From: Marinomonas aquimarina
GTDB taxonomy: Bacteria > Pseudomonadota > Gammaproteobacteria > Pseudomonadales > Marinomonadaceae
Assembly: GCF_900089755.1 (NCBI RefSeq)
Contig: NZ_FLOC01000004.1
Span: forward strand, 1 to 64,000
Reading direction: 5' to 3'
Length of the DNA: 64,000 nt
How positions within the stretch are numbered: the stretch's first letter is position 1; every line of letters starts with the position of its first letter. The notes beneath the pieces were generated by a model. It had not been told where the DNA came from. It did no database searches and saw nothing but the letters and a program-made list of their open reading frames with translations. Below, in pieces: positions 1 through 10,248 of this stretch. A program made the position numbers and the translations under genes.

Positions 1-60
1 CACTAAGCAGGCTGCTTCATGCTTAAACTCTGTTGAAAATGTACGACGTTGTTTTGTCAT
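1..60 (-). CDS. IS3-family transposase OrfA, N-terminal 20 codons only
   Basis: Reading from the ATG at 60-58 gives MTKQRRTFSTEFKHEAACLV, the usual start of the small helix-turn-helix OrfA protein of IS3-type elements, which binds the element ends. A GAGGTG Shine-Dalgarno lies just upstream (around 65-70). The frame is open to the window edge, so the gene is partial. OrfB would lie further left. Confidence 0.7.
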   Translation of the reverse strand, partial: MTKQRRTFSTEFKHEAACLV

Positions 61-127
61 TGGACACCTCTTTTGATGTGGCTATATTACCACCTTAAAT
101 GGTGTCCGGTTTTATTAGACCACTACA
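1..127 (-). mobile_element. End of an IS3-family insertion sequence (partial)
   Basis: The left edge holds the 5' end of an insertion sequence read on the minus strand. Positions 127 back to 101 form a likely terminal inverted repeat, beginning TGTAGTGGTCTAATAAAACC on the minus strand and ending in GGACACC. A transposase start codon follows at 60. Ends of this kind are typical of the IS3 family. The rest of the element lies outside the window, so the other end, any target duplication and activity cannot be judged. Confidence 0.7.
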
Positions 128-286
128 ACTCTCTCACCGGTTCTATTCCATTAAGATTGCAGTAGAACCGAGCCGGCATCCTTTTCCGGGTCATTTTAAG
201 TCCTTATGCTTTAAAGTACCAATATTGGTACACACTCATTGTATTGCATGTTTATAATTTGATCAAATATTAGGTTTTATTAATTA

Positions 287-377
287 GCTCCCTCCCATGC
301 TTTTGATTTGCGCTGACGGTCGAAGGGAAGAGCGACCGAAGATGTGCGCAAGCAAATTGAATTGCATGGGAGGGAGC
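287..377. repeat. Large palindromic repeat, copy 1
   Basis: Outer arms at 287-300 (GCTCCCTCCCATGC) and 364-377 are perfect reverse complements. Inside, TTGATTTGCGC faces GCGCAAGCAAATT, and a central hairpin GGTCG/CGACC closes the structure. The same architecture recurs at 572-664 and 871-963. Copy 1 differs from copy 2 by a C-G to A-T swap on both sides of the outer stem, so the pairing is kept while the sequence changes. The class of element is not recognised. Confidence 0.75.
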
Positions 378-571
378 TGCAAAGCAGGTTAGGAAGCCGA
401 AGCTAGAGAGCCTGCAACCTTCACGATCTACTTCAGACCTGCGAGATCCATTCCCGCGGGAACCGCGGTCCTACAAAGGCTGCGATTTGCTTCAGGTATG
501 CGATGCCTTTCCCCGATGGAATCGAGTCGTAAAATCGGGGCAAGGGAACTCTCCCAAAGATGGCATATTTA

Positions 572-664
572 GCTCCATCCCATGCGTTTGATTTGCGCTG
601 ACGCGTCGGTGGTGAGGCACGAACCGAGACAGGCGCAAGCAAATTGAATTGCATGGGATGGAGC
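572..664. repeat. Large palindromic repeat, copy 2
   Basis: Arms GCTCCATCCCATGC (572-585) and GCATGGGATGGAGC (651-664) are perfect reverse complements. The central hairpin is TCGGT/ACCGA, different in sequence from copy 1 but in the same place. It starts 285 bp after copy 1. Confidence 0.75.
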
Positions 665-870
665 CGAAAAGCAGGATATGAGGCCGAGACTAGAAAGTCT
701 GCAACTTTTGCGATCTGCTTCAGAAATGCGAGCTTCATTCCCGCGGAAACCGCGGTCCTACAAAAGCTGCGATTTGCTTCAGGTATGTGATGCCCTTCCC
801 CGATGGAATCGGGTCATACAATCGGGGCAAGGATGCCCCTCCCACAGCAGGGATAGCCGCTTATTATTTA

Positions 871-963
871 GCTCAATCCCATGCGTTTGATTTGTGCTGA
901 CGCGTCGGTGGTGAGGCACGAACCGAGACAGGCGCAAGCAAATTGAATTGCATGGGATAGAGC
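871..963. repeat. Large palindromic repeat, copy 3
   Basis: Arms GCTCAATCCCATGC (871-884) and GCATGGGATAGAGC (950-963) pair with one mismatch. The central part is nearly identical to copy 2. It starts 299 bp after copy 2, so the three palindromes are phased in a roughly 290-bp tandem array. Confidence 0.75.
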
Positions 964-1244
964 CGCAAAGCGGGTTAGAAGGCCGAGGCTGGAAAGCCTA
1001 CAGCCTCCACTATTTACTTCAGACATGCGATATCGATTCCCGCGGGAACCGCGGTCCTACAAAGCCGCGATTTACTTCAGATATGCAGAGCAATCGGGGC
1101 AAGGATGCCCCTCCCACAAGTGCTAGCTTGTCAGGAATAGCAGCTTCGACAGTTAAGGGGTCAGAGCCCTTTTACACCAATAATGTTGACGATAATCAGC
1201 CGATCTTTATAGGCAAGGAGTCTGACTCCTTTTCTATCGGCAAT

Positions 1245-1273
1245 AAAAAAGGAGCACCGAGGTGCTCCTTTTA
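1245..1273 (-). terminator. Rho-independent terminator of pnp
   Basis: On the minus strand AAAAGGAGCACCTCGGTGCTCCTTTTTT forms a strong hairpin with a T-run, starting 23 bp after the pnp stop codon. Confidence 0.85.
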
Positions 1274-1295
1274 GAGAGTTAACGAGAAGTTAAGA

Positions 1296-3407
1296 TTAGC
1301 CAGCTACGAATGCTGCTTTTTCTTCTTCAGTTACTTCTTTGATAGATAGCTTGATACGACCGCGAGCGTCTACGTCAAGAACCTTAACGATTACGTCTTG
1401 GCCTTCTTCTAGTACGTCAGCTACTGCACGGATACGCTCTTCAGCGATCTGAGAGATGTGCACTAGGCCGTCTTTACCAGGAAGGATGTTCACGAAGGCA
1501 CCGAATTCAGCTAGGCGAACTACTTTACCTTGGTAAAGTTTGTCTACTTCTGCTTCTGCAGTGATTTCGTGGATACGTAGCATTGCGGCATCAGATGCAG
1601 TTTTATCTGGTGCGTAGATACGTACAGTACCGTCGTCGTCTAGGTCGATAGATGCGCCAGTGTCTTCAGTGATAGAACGGATTGTTGCGCCGCCTTTACC
1701 GATAACTTCACGGATCTTCTCAGGATCGATCTTGAATGTCGCCATAGATGGTGCATTCGGAGATACTTCTGGACGAGCGTAGCCAATTACTTGAGACATT
1801 TCACGTAGGATGTACTTACGTGCTTCCATCGCTTGAGATAGCGCGATGTCCATGATCTCTTCGTTGATACCTTCGATCTTGATGTCCATTTGTAACGCTG
1901 TGATACCTTCTTCAGTACCCGCTACTTTAAAGTCCATGTCGCCAAGGTGGTCTTCGTCACCTAGGATGTCAGTTAGGACTGCGAAGCCGTCGTCTTCTTT
2001 TACAAGACCCATTGCGATACCCGCAACCGGTGCTTTAAGAGGAACACCAGCGTCCATCATAGATAGAGACGCACCACAAACAGACGCCATTGAGCTTGAA
2101 CCGTTAGATTCAGTGATCTCAGATACGACGCGGATTGTGTATGGGAATTCGTCTTCTGAAGGAAGAACCGCTTGTACACCACGACGTGCTAGACGACCGT
2201 GACCGATTTCACGACGACCTACACCGCCCATACGACCACACTCACCTACAGAGTAAGGAGGGAAGTTGTAGTGCAGCATGAAGCTGTCTTTGGACTCGCC
2301 CGCTAGACCGTCAGCGATCTGTGCGTCACGGCTTGTACCTAGTGTACAAGTAGCGATTGCTTGTGTTTCACCACGAGTGAACAAAGCAGAACCGTGAGTT
2401 TTCTTCAGCATGCCCACTTCAACGTTGATGCCACGAACAGTTTTGTTGTCACGGCCGTCGATACGTGGTTTGCCGTCGATTACGCGACGACGAACGATGT
2501 TTTTCTCTAGCTTACCGAATACACCAGCCACTTCAGCTTCTGTGTGGTAGCCTTCTTCAGTTACTAGGTGAGCAATCGCTGCTTCACGAACTTCGCCCAG
2601 TTTCGCGTAGCGAGCCATCTTATCAGAGATGGTGTACGCTTCTTCGATCTGTGTTGAGAAGCCAGATTTAACCGCTTCAACAAGCTCAGCGTTGGCTTGT
2701 TCTGCTGACCATTCCCAACGTGGTTTGCCAGCTTCTGCGGCAAATTCGTTGATCGCGTCTACTGCAGTTTGCATTTCTTTATGTGCGTATAGCACGGCAC
2801 CTAGCATTTCGTCTTCAGTCAGCTCTTGTGCTTCAGACTCAACCATTAGTACGGCGTCTTTAGTACCCGCAACCACCATGTCTAGTAGAGATTCTGCTAG
2901 CTCAGAGTTTAGTGGGTTAAGAACGTAGCCAGACTCATCGTTGAAGCCAACACGTGCTGCACCGATAGGACCGTTGAATGGGATACCAGAAATCGTTAGC
3001 GCTGCAGATGTAGCAAGCATTGCTGGGATATCAGCATCTAGGTCTGTGTTAGTCGACATAACCGTACAAACAACTTGTACTTCGTTCATGAAACCTTTCG
3101 GGAACAGTGGACGAATTGGACGGTCGATTAGACGAGACGTTAGGGTTTCTTTTTCTGAAGGACGACCTTCACGCTTTAGGAAACCGCCAGGGATTTTACC
3201 TACCGCGTAAGTACGCTCTTGGTAGTGTACAGATAGAGGGAAGAAGTCTTGGCCGTCTTTTGCGCTCTTCGCGCCAACCACTGTTGCCAGAACTTGTGCA
3301 TCACCCATTGTACATAGAACAGCACCCGTCGCTTGACGTGCGATACGGCCTGTTTCTAGGGTAACTTCTTGATTTCCGTATTGGAAAGTTTTAGTCGTAA
3401 TACTCAC
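1296..3407 (-). CDS. pnp: Polyribonucleotide nucleotidyltransferase (PNPase)
   Basis: PNPase degrades RNA from the 3' end with phosphate and is a core part of the RNA degradosome. The 703-residue protein has the full family layout: two RNase PH-like domains (the second with SMMDAGVPL and [15 protein letters not shown] near its active site), a KH domain with GKGGATIR near residue 570, and an S1 domain with [17 protein letters not shown] near the C-terminus. It lies directly downstream of rpsO, as in most gammaproteobacteria. Elsewhere the leader is cut by RNase III and bound by PNPase itself; the 180-bp gap before the start leaves room for this, but the site cannot be proven here. Confidence 0.98.
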   Translation of the reverse strand: MSITTKTFQYGNQEVTLETGRIARQATGAVLCTMGDAQVLATVVGAKSAKDGQDFFPLSVHYQERTYAVGKIPGGFLKREGRPSEKETLTSRLIDRPIRPLFPKGFMNEVQVVCTVMSTNTDLDADIPAMLATSAALTISGIPFNGPIGAARVGFNDESGYVLNPLNSELAESLLDMVVAGTKDAVLMVESEAQELTEDEMLGAVLYAHKEMQTAVDAINEFAAEAGKPRWEWSAEQANAELVEAVKSGFSTQIEEAYTISDKMARYAKLGEVREAAIAHLVTEEGYHTEAEVAGVFGKLEKNIVRRRVIDGKPRIDGRDNKTVRGINVEVGMLKKTHGSALFTRGETQAIATCTLGTSRDAQIADGLAGESKDSFMLHYNFPPYSVGECGRMGGVGRREIGHGRLARRGVQAVLPSEDEFPYTIRVVSEITESNGSSSMASVCGASLSMMDAGVPLKAPVAGIAMGLVKEDDGFAVLTDILGDEDHLGDMDFKVAGTEEGITALQMDIKIEGINEEIMDIALSQAMEARKYILREMSQVIGYARPEVSPNAPSMATFKIDPEKIREVIGKGGATIRSITEDTGASIDLDDDGTVRIYAPDKTASDAAMLRIHEITAEAEVDKLYQGKVVRLAEFGAFVNILPGKDGLVHISQIAEERIRAVADVLEEGQDVIVKVLDVDARGRIKLSIKEVTEEEKAAFVAG

Positions 3408-3552
3408 TCGTATTCCTTTAACTTATTTTTTATTACTTTCTCCCAAAGACAATCTTTAGTAGCCAGTACTCAGATGTATTCTTTAAAGCTTCGTGTCGTT
3501 GGGCGAAGAAAAATACATGTGAAGTACAGGCTGTCCCTTGGGAGGCCTTTAA

Positions 3553-3584
3553 GAAAAAAGGGCCATATCTCTATGGCCCTTTCT
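3553..3584 (-). terminator. Terminator or processing hairpin between rpsO and pnp
   Basis: The minus strand reads AGGGCCATAGAGATATGGCC followed by CTTTTTTCTT. It is a strong stem with a T-run, just past the rpsO stop. In relatives this hairpin is a partial terminator, and pnp is also transcribed from its own promoter in the gap that follows. Confidence 0.8.
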
Positions 3585-3589
3585 CTGTC

Positions 3590-3859
3590 TTAGCGACGTA
3601 GACCTAGCTTCTTGATCAAGCTAGTGTAACGTGCTGCGTCTTTACGCTTAAGGTAGTCCAGCAGCTTACGACGCTGGTTTACCATGCGGATTAGACCGCG
3701 ACGAGAATGGTGGTCGCCTTTGTTTGCTTTGAAGTGACCTTGTAGACCTTCGATGTTCTTAGTTAGCAATGCAACTTGAACTTCTGGTGAACCAGTGTCG
3801 CCTTCTTTAGTTTGAAACTCTGCAACCAATGCTGCTTTTTGTTCTGCAGACAATGCCAT
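3590..3859 (-). CDS. rpsO: 30S ribosomal protein S15
   Basis: The product is 89 residues, the normal length of S15, which binds 16S rRNA early in 30S assembly. The sequence contains the conserved [14 protein letters not shown] and HSRRGL segments. The start was placed at the ATG giving MALSAEQK rather than five codons further upstream, because this is the conserved N-terminus and a GGAGAT Shine-Dalgarno lies just before it. The gene sits between truB and pnp as usual. Confidence 0.98.
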   Translation of the reverse strand: MALSAEQKAALVAEFQTKEGDTGSPEVQVALLTKNIEGLQGHFKANKGDHHSRRGLIRMVNQRRKLLDYLKRKDAARYTSLIKKLGLRR

Positions 3860-3946
3860 AATCTGTATCTCCAATATTAATATGCAATTAAAAATTCAGG
3901 GTGGCCGAGCATATTTTCAGTCATCCTAAGGTCGAGTATTCTAGCA

Positions 3947-4876
3947 CTATTTTTTCGCTAACTCACTCGTATTTACCAGTCGATGTGGCTTAATTTTACC
4001 TTTTTTCACTACACCTAAACCCATGAAAGCACGCGTGCCTTCGACGTATAGACGCAGTAATTGATCTTCATCAAAACCACGTGTGTCGTTCAGCAATCTA
4101 CCGAACACTATATCCTGAGATTCTTGCACTGACATGACAACTTCCGGCAAGTGCAGCACGGCAGTATCCGAGCCCATTAGCTTCTGATCGAGAATGTCCT
4201 CACCCTGCTCTGCAAGGGCTTCAAACTCTTCGATGGTGAGCATATCCGCCGGATCGTATCCCGCCGTCGACACCCGATGCAGGGTCTTAAGATGCGCACC
4301 ACAGCCCATGGCTTCACCAATATCTTCACCAATGGTGCGGATATAAGTGCCTTTGGAACAGCTAATGTCCAACGTCAGAGTGTTTTCGGTGCGCTCTAGT
4401 ACCTGCAAGTTTGAGATAAACACTTTGCGGCGTTTACGCTCAATGGTGATGCCTTGGCGTGCGTATTCGTACAAAGGTTTGCCTTCGTGCTTTAACGCAG
4501 AGTACATCGGTGGCACTTGCTCGATCTCACCACGAAAACGGTTCAGCAGTGTTTCTAATTCGTCATCAGAAAGCTGTGGTACGGTTTCGTTAGTCAGAAT
4601 GTCACCTTCTTTATCGCCTGTGGTGGTACGAATACCCAGTTCAATACAGGTGATGTAACGCTTATCAGCGTCGAGCAGGAATTGTGAGAATTTGGTTGCT
4701 TCGCCTAAACACAGCGGAAGCATGCCGGTAGCAAGTGGGTCAAGTGCCCCCGTGTGTCCGGCTTTGGCAGCACGGAACACACGGCGAACTTTTTGTAACG
4801 CTTGATTAGAGCTCAGACCCAGAGGCTTGTTTAAAAGCACGACGCCATCAATGGCGCGCCATTGCGTTTTACCCAT
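3947..4876 (-). CDS. truB: tRNA pseudouridine(55) synthase
   Basis: TruB makes the universal pseudouridine 55 in the T-loop of tRNA. The 309-residue protein has the catalytic motif HTGALDPLATG with Asp46, then the KRYI, Y-x-A and RTIGEDIG segments of the family. The C-terminal 60 residues (YVEGTRAFMGLG) look like the RNA-binding PUA-like domain. It is 9 bp downstream of rbfA and surely in the same transcript. Confidence 0.97.
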   Translation of the reverse strand: MGKTQWRAIDGVVLLNKPLGLSSNQALQKVRRVFRAAKAGHTGALDPLATGMLPLCLGEATKFSQFLLDADKRYITCIELGIRTTTGDKEGDILTNETVPQLSDDELETLLNRFRGEIEQVPPMYSALKHEGKPLYEYARQGITIERKRRKVFISNLQVLERTENTLTLDISCSKGTYIRTIGEDIGEAMGCGAHLKTLHRVSTAGYDPADMLTIEEFEALAEQGEDILDQKLMGSDTAVLHLPEVVMSVQESQDIVFGRLLNDTRGFDEDQLLRLYVEGTRAFMGLGVVKKGKIKPHRLVNTSELAKK

Positions 4877-4885
4877 GGTAATCGC

Positions 4886-5272
4886 TTACTCTTCGTTTGA
4901 GTCTTGTTTCTGGTCCTTGCGAACGGCTTCGTCAATCAACGCCGACATGCGGGCACCGTTTACTACGCTCGCGTCGTAGTGGAAACGTAGGTGCGGCATG
5001 ACGCGCAGCTTCACTTCTTTCGCAAGACGGGAACGCAAGAAGTTCTTGGCACTTTCCAGTGCCGCTTGGTTTTCCGCCAAGCGCTCCGCGTTGTCATCCA
5101 GGCCTAGCACGGTGTAGTACACATCCGCATAGCCTAGGTCTTTTGCAACGCGTACTTCGTTGATCGTTACCATACCCAGACGTGGGTCTTTCACTTCAAA
5201 TTGTATTAGGGATGCCAGCTCCTTTTGGAGCTGGTCACCGATACGACTAGTACGACTGAATTCGCCTGCCAT
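4886..5272 (-). CDS. rbfA: Ribosome-binding factor A
   Basis: RbfA is a small KH-type protein that helps mature the 5' end of 16S rRNA and is needed for cold adaptation. The 128 residues include the starting motif RTSRIGDQLQKELA and the MPHLRFHYD strand typical of the family. The C-terminal tail is short and acidic. It follows infB by 14 bp. Confidence 0.97.
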   Translation of the reverse strand: MAGEFSRTSRIGDQLQKELASLIQFEVKDPRLGMVTINEVRVAKDLGYADVYYTVLGLDDNAERLAENQAALESAKNFLRSRLAKEVKLRVMPHLRFHYDASVVNGARMSALIDEAVRKDQKQDSNEE

Positions 5273-5286
5273 TGTGTATCCCTGTA

Positions 5287-7863
5287 TTAAAGTGAACGAG
5301 CGACTTCGATAGTCTTGAAGACCTCGATCTTATCGCCTTCTTTCACGTCGTTGTAGTTCTTCACGCCGATACCACATTCCATACCTTGACGGACATCGTT
5401 TACAGCGTCTTTGAAGCGACGTAGAGATTCCAGTTCACCTTCGTAGATAACCACGTTGTCACGTAGGACACGGATTTTCTCGTTACGGTAAACCGTACCT
5501 TCGATAACCATACAGCCAGCAACTAGACCGAACTTAGGTGAACGGAATACGTCACGTACTTCTGCAGTACCCACGATTTCTTCACGTAGATCCGGTGTCA
5601 ACATGCCTGATAGGGCTTGTTTCACGTCGTCGATGATGTTGTAGATGACGCTGTAGTAACGTAGGTCAACGTTTTCACGCTCGATGAACTGCTTCGCAGA
5701 GCTGTCCGCACGTACGTTGAAACCGAAGATAACGGCGTTTGAAGCAAGCGCTAGGGTCGCGTCAGTTTCAGTGATACCACCGACACCGCTCGATACTACG
5801 TTTACTTTTACTTCGTCAGTACTTAGATCCGTCAAAGACTTGATCAGTGCTTCCAAAGAACCACGTACGTCGGCTTTCAGTACGATGTTTAGCGTACCCA
5901 CTTCGTCTTGACCCATGTTGGAGAACAGGTTCTCAAGCTTAGCAGAGTGCTGACGTGCGAAGCGTACTTCACGGTATTTACCTTGACGGAAGTTCGCTAC
6001 TTCACGCGCTTTACGCTCGTCGGCAACAACGATGAACTCTTCACCGGCATCAGGTGTACCGTCAAGACCTAGGATCTCAACAGGGATAGATGGACCAGCA
6101 GACTCTACTGTCTTACCGTTCTCATCCAACAGCGCACGTACACGACCCATTTGTAGGCCGGCTAGAACGATGTCACCTTTCTTCAGGGTACCGTTCTGTA
6201 CCAGAACGGTTGCAACAGAACCACGACCACGATCTAGGCGAGATTCAACCACCACACCTTTACCTGGCGCACTTGGTACCGCTGTTAGTTCAAGTACTTC
6301 TGCTTGCAGTAGAACCGCTTCTAGAAGCTCTTCGATACCTTGACCAGATTTCGCTGACACACCTACGAATTGAACGTCACCGCCCCATTCTTCAGGGACA
6401 ACTTCATGCGCTACCAATTCGTTTTTAACTTTATCGATGTCAGCCGCTTCTTTATCGATCTTAGTCATGGCAACAACAATAGGCACGCCCGCAGCACGAG
6501 AGTGCTGGATCGCTTCAATCGTTTGTGGCATCACGCCATCGTCTGCCGCACACACTAGGATTACGATATCTGTCGCTTGCGCACCACGAGCACGCATTGA
6601 GGTAAACGCCGCGTGTCCAGGAGTATCTAGGAAGCTGACCATACCATGGTCTGTTTCTACGTGGTAAGCACCGATATGCTGTGTGATACCACCCGATTCG
6701 CCCGCTGCTACGCGCGTGGTACGGATGTAGTCAAGTAGCGATGTTTTACCGTGGTCAACGTGACCCATTACCGTCACAACTGGCGCACGTTTGATCGATT
6801 CACCTTCGTAGTCGATAGAGTCGATCATGTCGTTCTCTAGCGCGTTTTCGTCGATGAACTTAACTTTGTGACCCATTTCTTCAACCACTAGGGTTGCTGT
6901 GTCACGATCGATCGTTTGGTTGATGGTTGCCATCGCACCCATCTTGAACATCACCTTGATCACTTCTGCTGCTTTGATGGCCATTTTCTCAGCCAGTTCT
7001 GCAACCGTGATACTTTCAGGCAATGCTACTTCGTGAATGATTGGAGCTGTTGGCTTCTGGAAGCCGTGCTCTTGTTTACCAGGTCTCTTCAGCTTGCGCT
7101 TGCCGCCGCGACGAGAAAATTCGTCATCATCATTCAAAGAGATGCGACCTGTGCGTTTCTGATCTGCACGACCACGTGGCTTGTCATCTTTACGATCGTT
7201 CTGTTTAGGTGCAGCTTTTTTACCTTTCGGTGCTGGACCACTTGGTTTACTGTTGCCAGCAGTCTGAGACACCTTACGAGTAGTGTTGGTCTCTTTCGAA
7301 TTATCCACGAGTTTATCCGCTCCCATATCGGAGTCGTTTGGCTCCGTTTTCTGTGCTGCTCGGTCGGCTGCTTCACGCTCTTTTTGCTGGCGTTCTGCTT
7401 CTTTGCGAGCTTGTTCTTCAGCTTCGGCTTTTGCCTTAGCTGCCTGTTCGGCCTCAAGTCTTGCCGCCTCTTCGCGAGCTTGCTCAGCCTCAATACGTGC
7501 TTGCTCTTCTGCCGCGCGCTGCTCTGCTAGCATTTCTTGCTGGCGTTTTAGCTCATCTTCGACATCAGTACGCTTCACGTAAGTGCGTTTTTTCTTAACC
7601 GCAACGTTCACTGTTTTATTACCAGCACCCGCTGATAGCGTACTCTTTGTGCGACGCTGAAGGGTAATGCGCTGCTCACCTTCGGCTTCACTTGAGTCGC
7701 CATGCTGACGCTTAAGATAGTTTAACAGTATTTGCTTCTCAACATCAGACACTTCTTGGTCTGCACTCTGATGAGGCAGACCAGCATCTTTCATCTGAGT
7801 TAATAGTTTCTCGACTGGTGTGCTCACCAGTTCGGATAATATCTTAACGGTTTGAACTGTCAT
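5287..7863 (-). CDS. infB: Translation initiation factor IF-2
   Basis: IF-2 is the GTPase that places initiator tRNA on the ribosome. The 858-residue protein has an N-terminal IF2-type domain, then a long charged coiled-coil region rich in Glu, Ala, Gln and Arg (about residues 100-180), and a basic linker. The G domain shows GHVDHGKTS near residue 365, DTPGHAAF and TKID. The C-terminal domains end in [12 protein letters not shown]. The charged region gives long open frames on the other strand that are not genes. It follows nusA by 25 bp. Confidence 0.98.
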   Translation of the reverse strand: MTVQTVKILSELVSTPVEKLLTQMKDAGLPHQSADQEVSDVEKQILLNYLKRQHGDSSEAEGEQRITLQRRTKSTLSAGAGNKTVNVAVKKKRTYVKRTDVEDELKRQQEMLAEQRAAEEQARIEAEQAREEAARLEAEQAAKAKAEAEEQARKEAERQQKEREAADRAAQKTEPNDSDMGADKLVDNSKETNTTRKVSQTAGNSKPSGPAPKGKKAAPKQNDRKDDKPRGRADQKRTGRISLNDDDEFSRRGGKRKLKRPGKQEHGFQKPTAPIIHEVALPESITVAELAEKMAIKAAEVIKVMFKMGAMATINQTIDRDTATLVVEEMGHKVKFIDENALENDMIDSIDYEGESIKRAPVVTVMGHVDHGKTSLLDYIRTTRVAAGESGGITQHIGAYHVETDHGMVSFLDTPGHAAFTSMRARGAQATDIVILVCAADDGVMPQTIEAIQHSRAAGVPIVVAMTKIDKEAADIDKVKNELVAHEVVPEEWGGDVQFVGVSAKSGQGIEELLEAVLLQAEVLELTAVPSAPGKGVVVESRLDRGRGSVATVLVQNGTLKKGDIVLAGLQMGRVRALLDENGKTVESAGPSIPVEILGLDGTPDAGEEFIVVADERKAREVANFRQGKYREVRFARQHSAKLENLFSNMGQDEVGTLNIVLKADVRGSLEALIKSLTDLSTDEVKVNVVSSGVGGITETDATLALASNAVIFGFNVRADSSAKQFIERENVDLRYYSVIYNIIDDVKQALSGMLTPDLREEIVGTAEVRDVFRSPKFGLVAGCMVIEGTVYRNEKIRVLRDNVVIYEGELESLRRFKDAVNDVRQGMECGIGVKNYNDVKEGDKIEVFKTIEVARSL

Positions 7864-7888
7864 TAAGTTCCCCCTTTTTACTCAGATT

Positions 7889-9379
7889 TTATTCAGATTC
7901 AGCAAACCATGGTGCACGCGCTGTCAAAATTAGGGCGGCGGCACGCTCTTCGTCCATGCCATCAATCTCTAATAGTTCGTCGACTGATTGCTCTGCCAAA
8001 TCTTCCATCGTTACCACGCCTTTCGACGCTAGAACCAAGGCTAGGTGGTTATCCATGCCTTCCATTTCCAGTAGATCTTGTGCTGGTTTGGCACTTTCAA
8101 GCTGCTCTTCCGCTTGCAGTGCTTGGTTCAATAGCGCTTCTTTGGCACGAGTACGTAGTTCGTTTACCAAATCTTCATCAAATCCGTCGATGTCTAACAT
8201 CTCTTCCATCGGCACGTATGCAACTTCTTCGATCGTTGCAAAGCCTTCTTCGGCTAGCTGAATCGCTAGGTCATCGTCGATGTCTAAAACAGAAACAAAT
8301 AGATCAATCAGCTTTTGTGATTCTTCTTGTTGTTTAGCTTCTGCATCTTCCGCTGTCATTACGTTTAGAGTCCAGCCAGTCAATGCTGACGCTAGACGAA
8401 CGTTTTGACCGTTACGACCAATCGCTTGCGCTAGATTGTCGCTCTTCACTGCTACGTCCATAGAGTGAGAGTCTTCGTCAATTACGATTGAATCAACTTC
8501 TGCTGGTGCCATCGCATTGATCACTAGTTGCGCTGGGTTATCATCCCAAAGCACGATATCAACACGCTCACCATTCATTTCGTTAGAAACCGCTTGGACA
8601 CGCGCACCACGCATACCCACACAAGCACCGATTGGATCGATACGGCGATCACTTGTCTTAACAGCGATTTTCGCACGTAGACCTGGATCACGGGCTGCGC
8701 CACGGATCTCGAGCACTTCTTCTGCGATTTCAGGCACTTCAAGACGGAACAGTTCCACCATGAATTCTGGAGAAGTACGTGATAGCACCAACTGTGAGCC
8801 ACGGTTGTCTTCACGAATTTCTTGTAGCAACGCACGAATACGGTCGTTTAGACGGAACGTTTCGCGGTTGATTAGGGCATCTTTTGGCAAGGATGCTTCA
8901 GCGTTTTCACCTAGGTCGATGATTAGGCTGTCACGGGTCACTTTCTTCACTTGACCGTGAACTAGCTTGCCCACTTTGTCACTGTACATCGCCACCATTT
9001 TTGCACGCTCAGCTTCACGTACTTTTTGTACGATCACTTGCTTCGCTGTTTGTGCTGCGATACGACCGAATTCTTCTGATTCGATTTCTTCTTCGTAAAT
9101 CTCACCGGCAGCGATGTTTAGACCCATTTCTTCCATGTCATCAGTGGTTAGTTCTGAATCTGGAGCTGAGTAGTCTTCATCCGCCACGATGTCCCACTGA
9201 CGGTAGGTTTTGTAATCACCTGTACGCTGATCGATGGATACACGTACTTTTGCTTCGCCGTCAAAACGACGTTTTGCAGCGCTTGCTAATGCAGTTTCTA
9301 CGGCCTCAAAAATTACCTGTTTTGGTACATCTTTTTCGTTGGATACCGCTTCTACTACCAAAAGAATCTCTTTGCTCAT
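7889..9379 (-). CDS. nusA: Transcription termination/antitermination factor NusA
   Basis: NusA binds RNA polymerase and modulates pausing, termination and antitermination. The start was set at MSKEILLVVEAVSNEK, the conserved N-terminus, giving 496 residues. After the polymerase-binding N-domain come S1 (VHGQVKKVTRDSLIIDL), KH1 (DPIGACVGMRGARV) and KH2 (AIGRNGQNVRLA). Two acidic helix-hairpin-helix repeats of the gammaproteobacterial type end the protein (about residues 355-490). It lies 30 bp after rimP. Confidence 0.98.
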   Translation of the reverse strand: MSKEILLVVEAVSNEKDVPKQVIFEAVETALASAAKRRFDGEAKVRVSIDQRTGDYKTYRQWDIVADEDYSAPDSELTTDDMEEMGLNIAAGEIYEEEIESEEFGRIAAQTAKQVIVQKVREAERAKMVAMYSDKVGKLVHGQVKKVTRDSLIIDLGENAEASLPKDALINRETFRLNDRIRALLQEIREDNRGSQLVLSRTSPEFMVELFRLEVPEIAEEVLEIRGAARDPGLRAKIAVKTSDRRIDPIGACVGMRGARVQAVSNEMNGERVDIVLWDDNPAQLVINAMAPAEVDSIVIDEDSHSMDVAVKSDNLAQAIGRNGQNVRLASALTGWTLNVMTAEDAEAKQQEESQKLIDLFVSVLDIDDDLAIQLAEEGFATIEEVAYVPMEEMLDIDGFDEDLVNELRTRAKEALLNQALQAEEQLESAKPAQDLLEMEGMDNHLALVLASKGVVTMEDLAEQSVDELLEIDGMDEERAAALILTARAPWFAESE

Positions 9380-9409
9380 CCTTTTAGCCTCTCTCAAAGG
9401 TTGAATAAA

Positions 9410-9871
9410 TTAAAACTGAGGAACAATGTTTGCTTTTTCAATCAACTCGATTGGCAGCAAGTACTCTTCGTTATCTACGAGCAGCACCACTTCATCACCT
9501 TCAATGCCGGTGAGCTGACCTTTAAATTTGCGGCGACCATCAAACGGCACGCGCAAGCGTAATGACACAACAGAACCAAGAAAACGTTGGTACTGGCTGA
9601 GTTCAAATAATGGGCGATCCAAACCTGGTGATGACACCTCTAGGCTGTATTCGCCAGAAATAGGGTCTTCCACATCCATGATCGCGCTCACTTGGCGACT
9701 CACTGATGCGCAATCTTCTACATCAATTCCTTTCTCGGCGTCTGTTTCTATAAACACACGTAGAACAGAATCCTTGCCTTGAGAAATGTATTCGAGCCCC
9801 CAAAATTCAAAGCCCAAACCTTCAACAACGGGCTTGATTAGCTCTTCTAGTTGCGTGAACTTAGTAGACAA
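9410..9871 (-). CDS. rimP: Ribosome maturation factor RimP
   Basis: RimP is a 30S assembly factor. I place the start at the TTG at 9871, giving LSTKFTQLEELIKPVVEGLG (153 residues), because GGAG lies at the right distance upstream and the family begins here. An in-frame upstream extension lacks family similarity. GFEFWGLEY and SPGLDRPLF are the signature segments. TTG starts are rare and may keep expression low. It opens the rimP-nusA-infB-rbfA-truB operon. Confidence 0.93.
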   Translation of the reverse strand: MSTKFTQLEELIKPVVEGLGFEFWGLEYISQGKDSVLRVFIETDAEKGIDVEDCASVSRQVSAIMDVEDPISGEYSLEVSSPGLDRPLFELSQYQRFLGSVVSLRLRVPFDGRRKFKGQLTGIEGDEVVLLVDNEEYLLPIELIEKANIVPQF

Positions 9872-9900
9872 ATGACTTCTCCGATAAAAAGCGTAGAAAC

Positions 9901-9920
9901 AAAAAACGGGCTCAAGGCCC
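9901..9920 (-). terminator. Leader hairpin before rimP (possible attenuator)
   Basis: On the minus strand GGGCCTTGAGCCCG is followed by six T residues, 30 bp before the rimP start. Because it lies between the tRNA terminator and the operon, it could end transcription early. A rimP leader attenuator has been described in gammaproteobacteria; whether this is the same structure needs a covariance search against the Rfam model. Confidence 0.55.
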
Positions 9921-9942
9921 ATTTAACAGTAGTTCAGATAGC

Positions 9943-9963
9943 AAAAAACCCCATATAGGGGCC
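9943..9963 (-). terminator. Terminator after tRNA-fMet
   Basis: On the minus strand CCCCTATATGGGG is followed by TTTTTT. It is placed 62 bp after the 3' end of the initiator tRNA. Confidence 0.85.
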
Positions 9964-10024
9964 ATCCAAACTATAAGATCTTCTCAGACCTTAATCTTAC
10001 TATGTGAACATAATAAGACTAGGT

Positions 10025-10101
<77 letters not shown>

Positions 10102-10146
10102 TCAACGAGGACACATTCTACTACAACAATGTGTCTTTCTCAAGAA

Positions 10147-10232
10147 TGGTGCCGATGGCCGGACTCGAACCGGCACAGCCGTAGGCCACCACCCCCTCAA
10201 GATGGCGTGTCTACCAATTCCACCACATCGGC
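10147..10232 (-). tRNA. tRNA-Leu (GAG)
   Basis: The 86-nt gene starts GCCGATGTGGTGGAATTGG and ends CATCGGCACCA. It has a long variable arm (GGTGGTGGCCTACGGCT region), as expected for a class II tRNA, and the anticodon loop TTGAGGG gives anticodon GAG. It lies between secG and tRNA-fMet on the same strand. Confidence 0.96.
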
Positions 10233-10248
10233 AATTTTTTGTAGATTC

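Larger units (their letters stand above)
378..1150. repeat. REP-like hairpin units between and after the palindromes
   Basis: After each palindrome there is a segment containing CCCGCGGGAACCGCGG followed by TCCTACAAA (near 450, 738 and 1038), then TGCGATTTGCTTCAG or a variant. An ATCGGGGCAAGG...CCCTCCCACA hairpin follows, with clear forms near 823-845 and 1090-1120 and a degraded one near 533-555. Short GC-rich hairpins ending in TCCTACA or CTCCCACA are the familiar style of REP elements in Pseudomonas and its relatives. No RAYT transposase lies in the window. No protein-coding gene is evident here; open frames in the region are by-products of the repeats. Confidence 0.65.

Noticed and set aside
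287-963. CRISPR array or integron attC sites
   Set aside because: The repeats are about 92 bp palindromes at 285-299 bp spacing, with no unique spacers, no cas genes, no integrase and no attC core motifs.
433-1274. Several 60-110 codon frames in the repeat region downstream of pnp
   Set aside because: They run through the palindromes and REP-like hairpins and repeat the same translated strings; nothing indicates coding.
6916-7530. 204-codon open frame opposite infB
   Set aside because: It mirrors the charged, repetitive coiled-coil region of IF-2; the product is a Cys/Phe/Leu-rich string with no family features.
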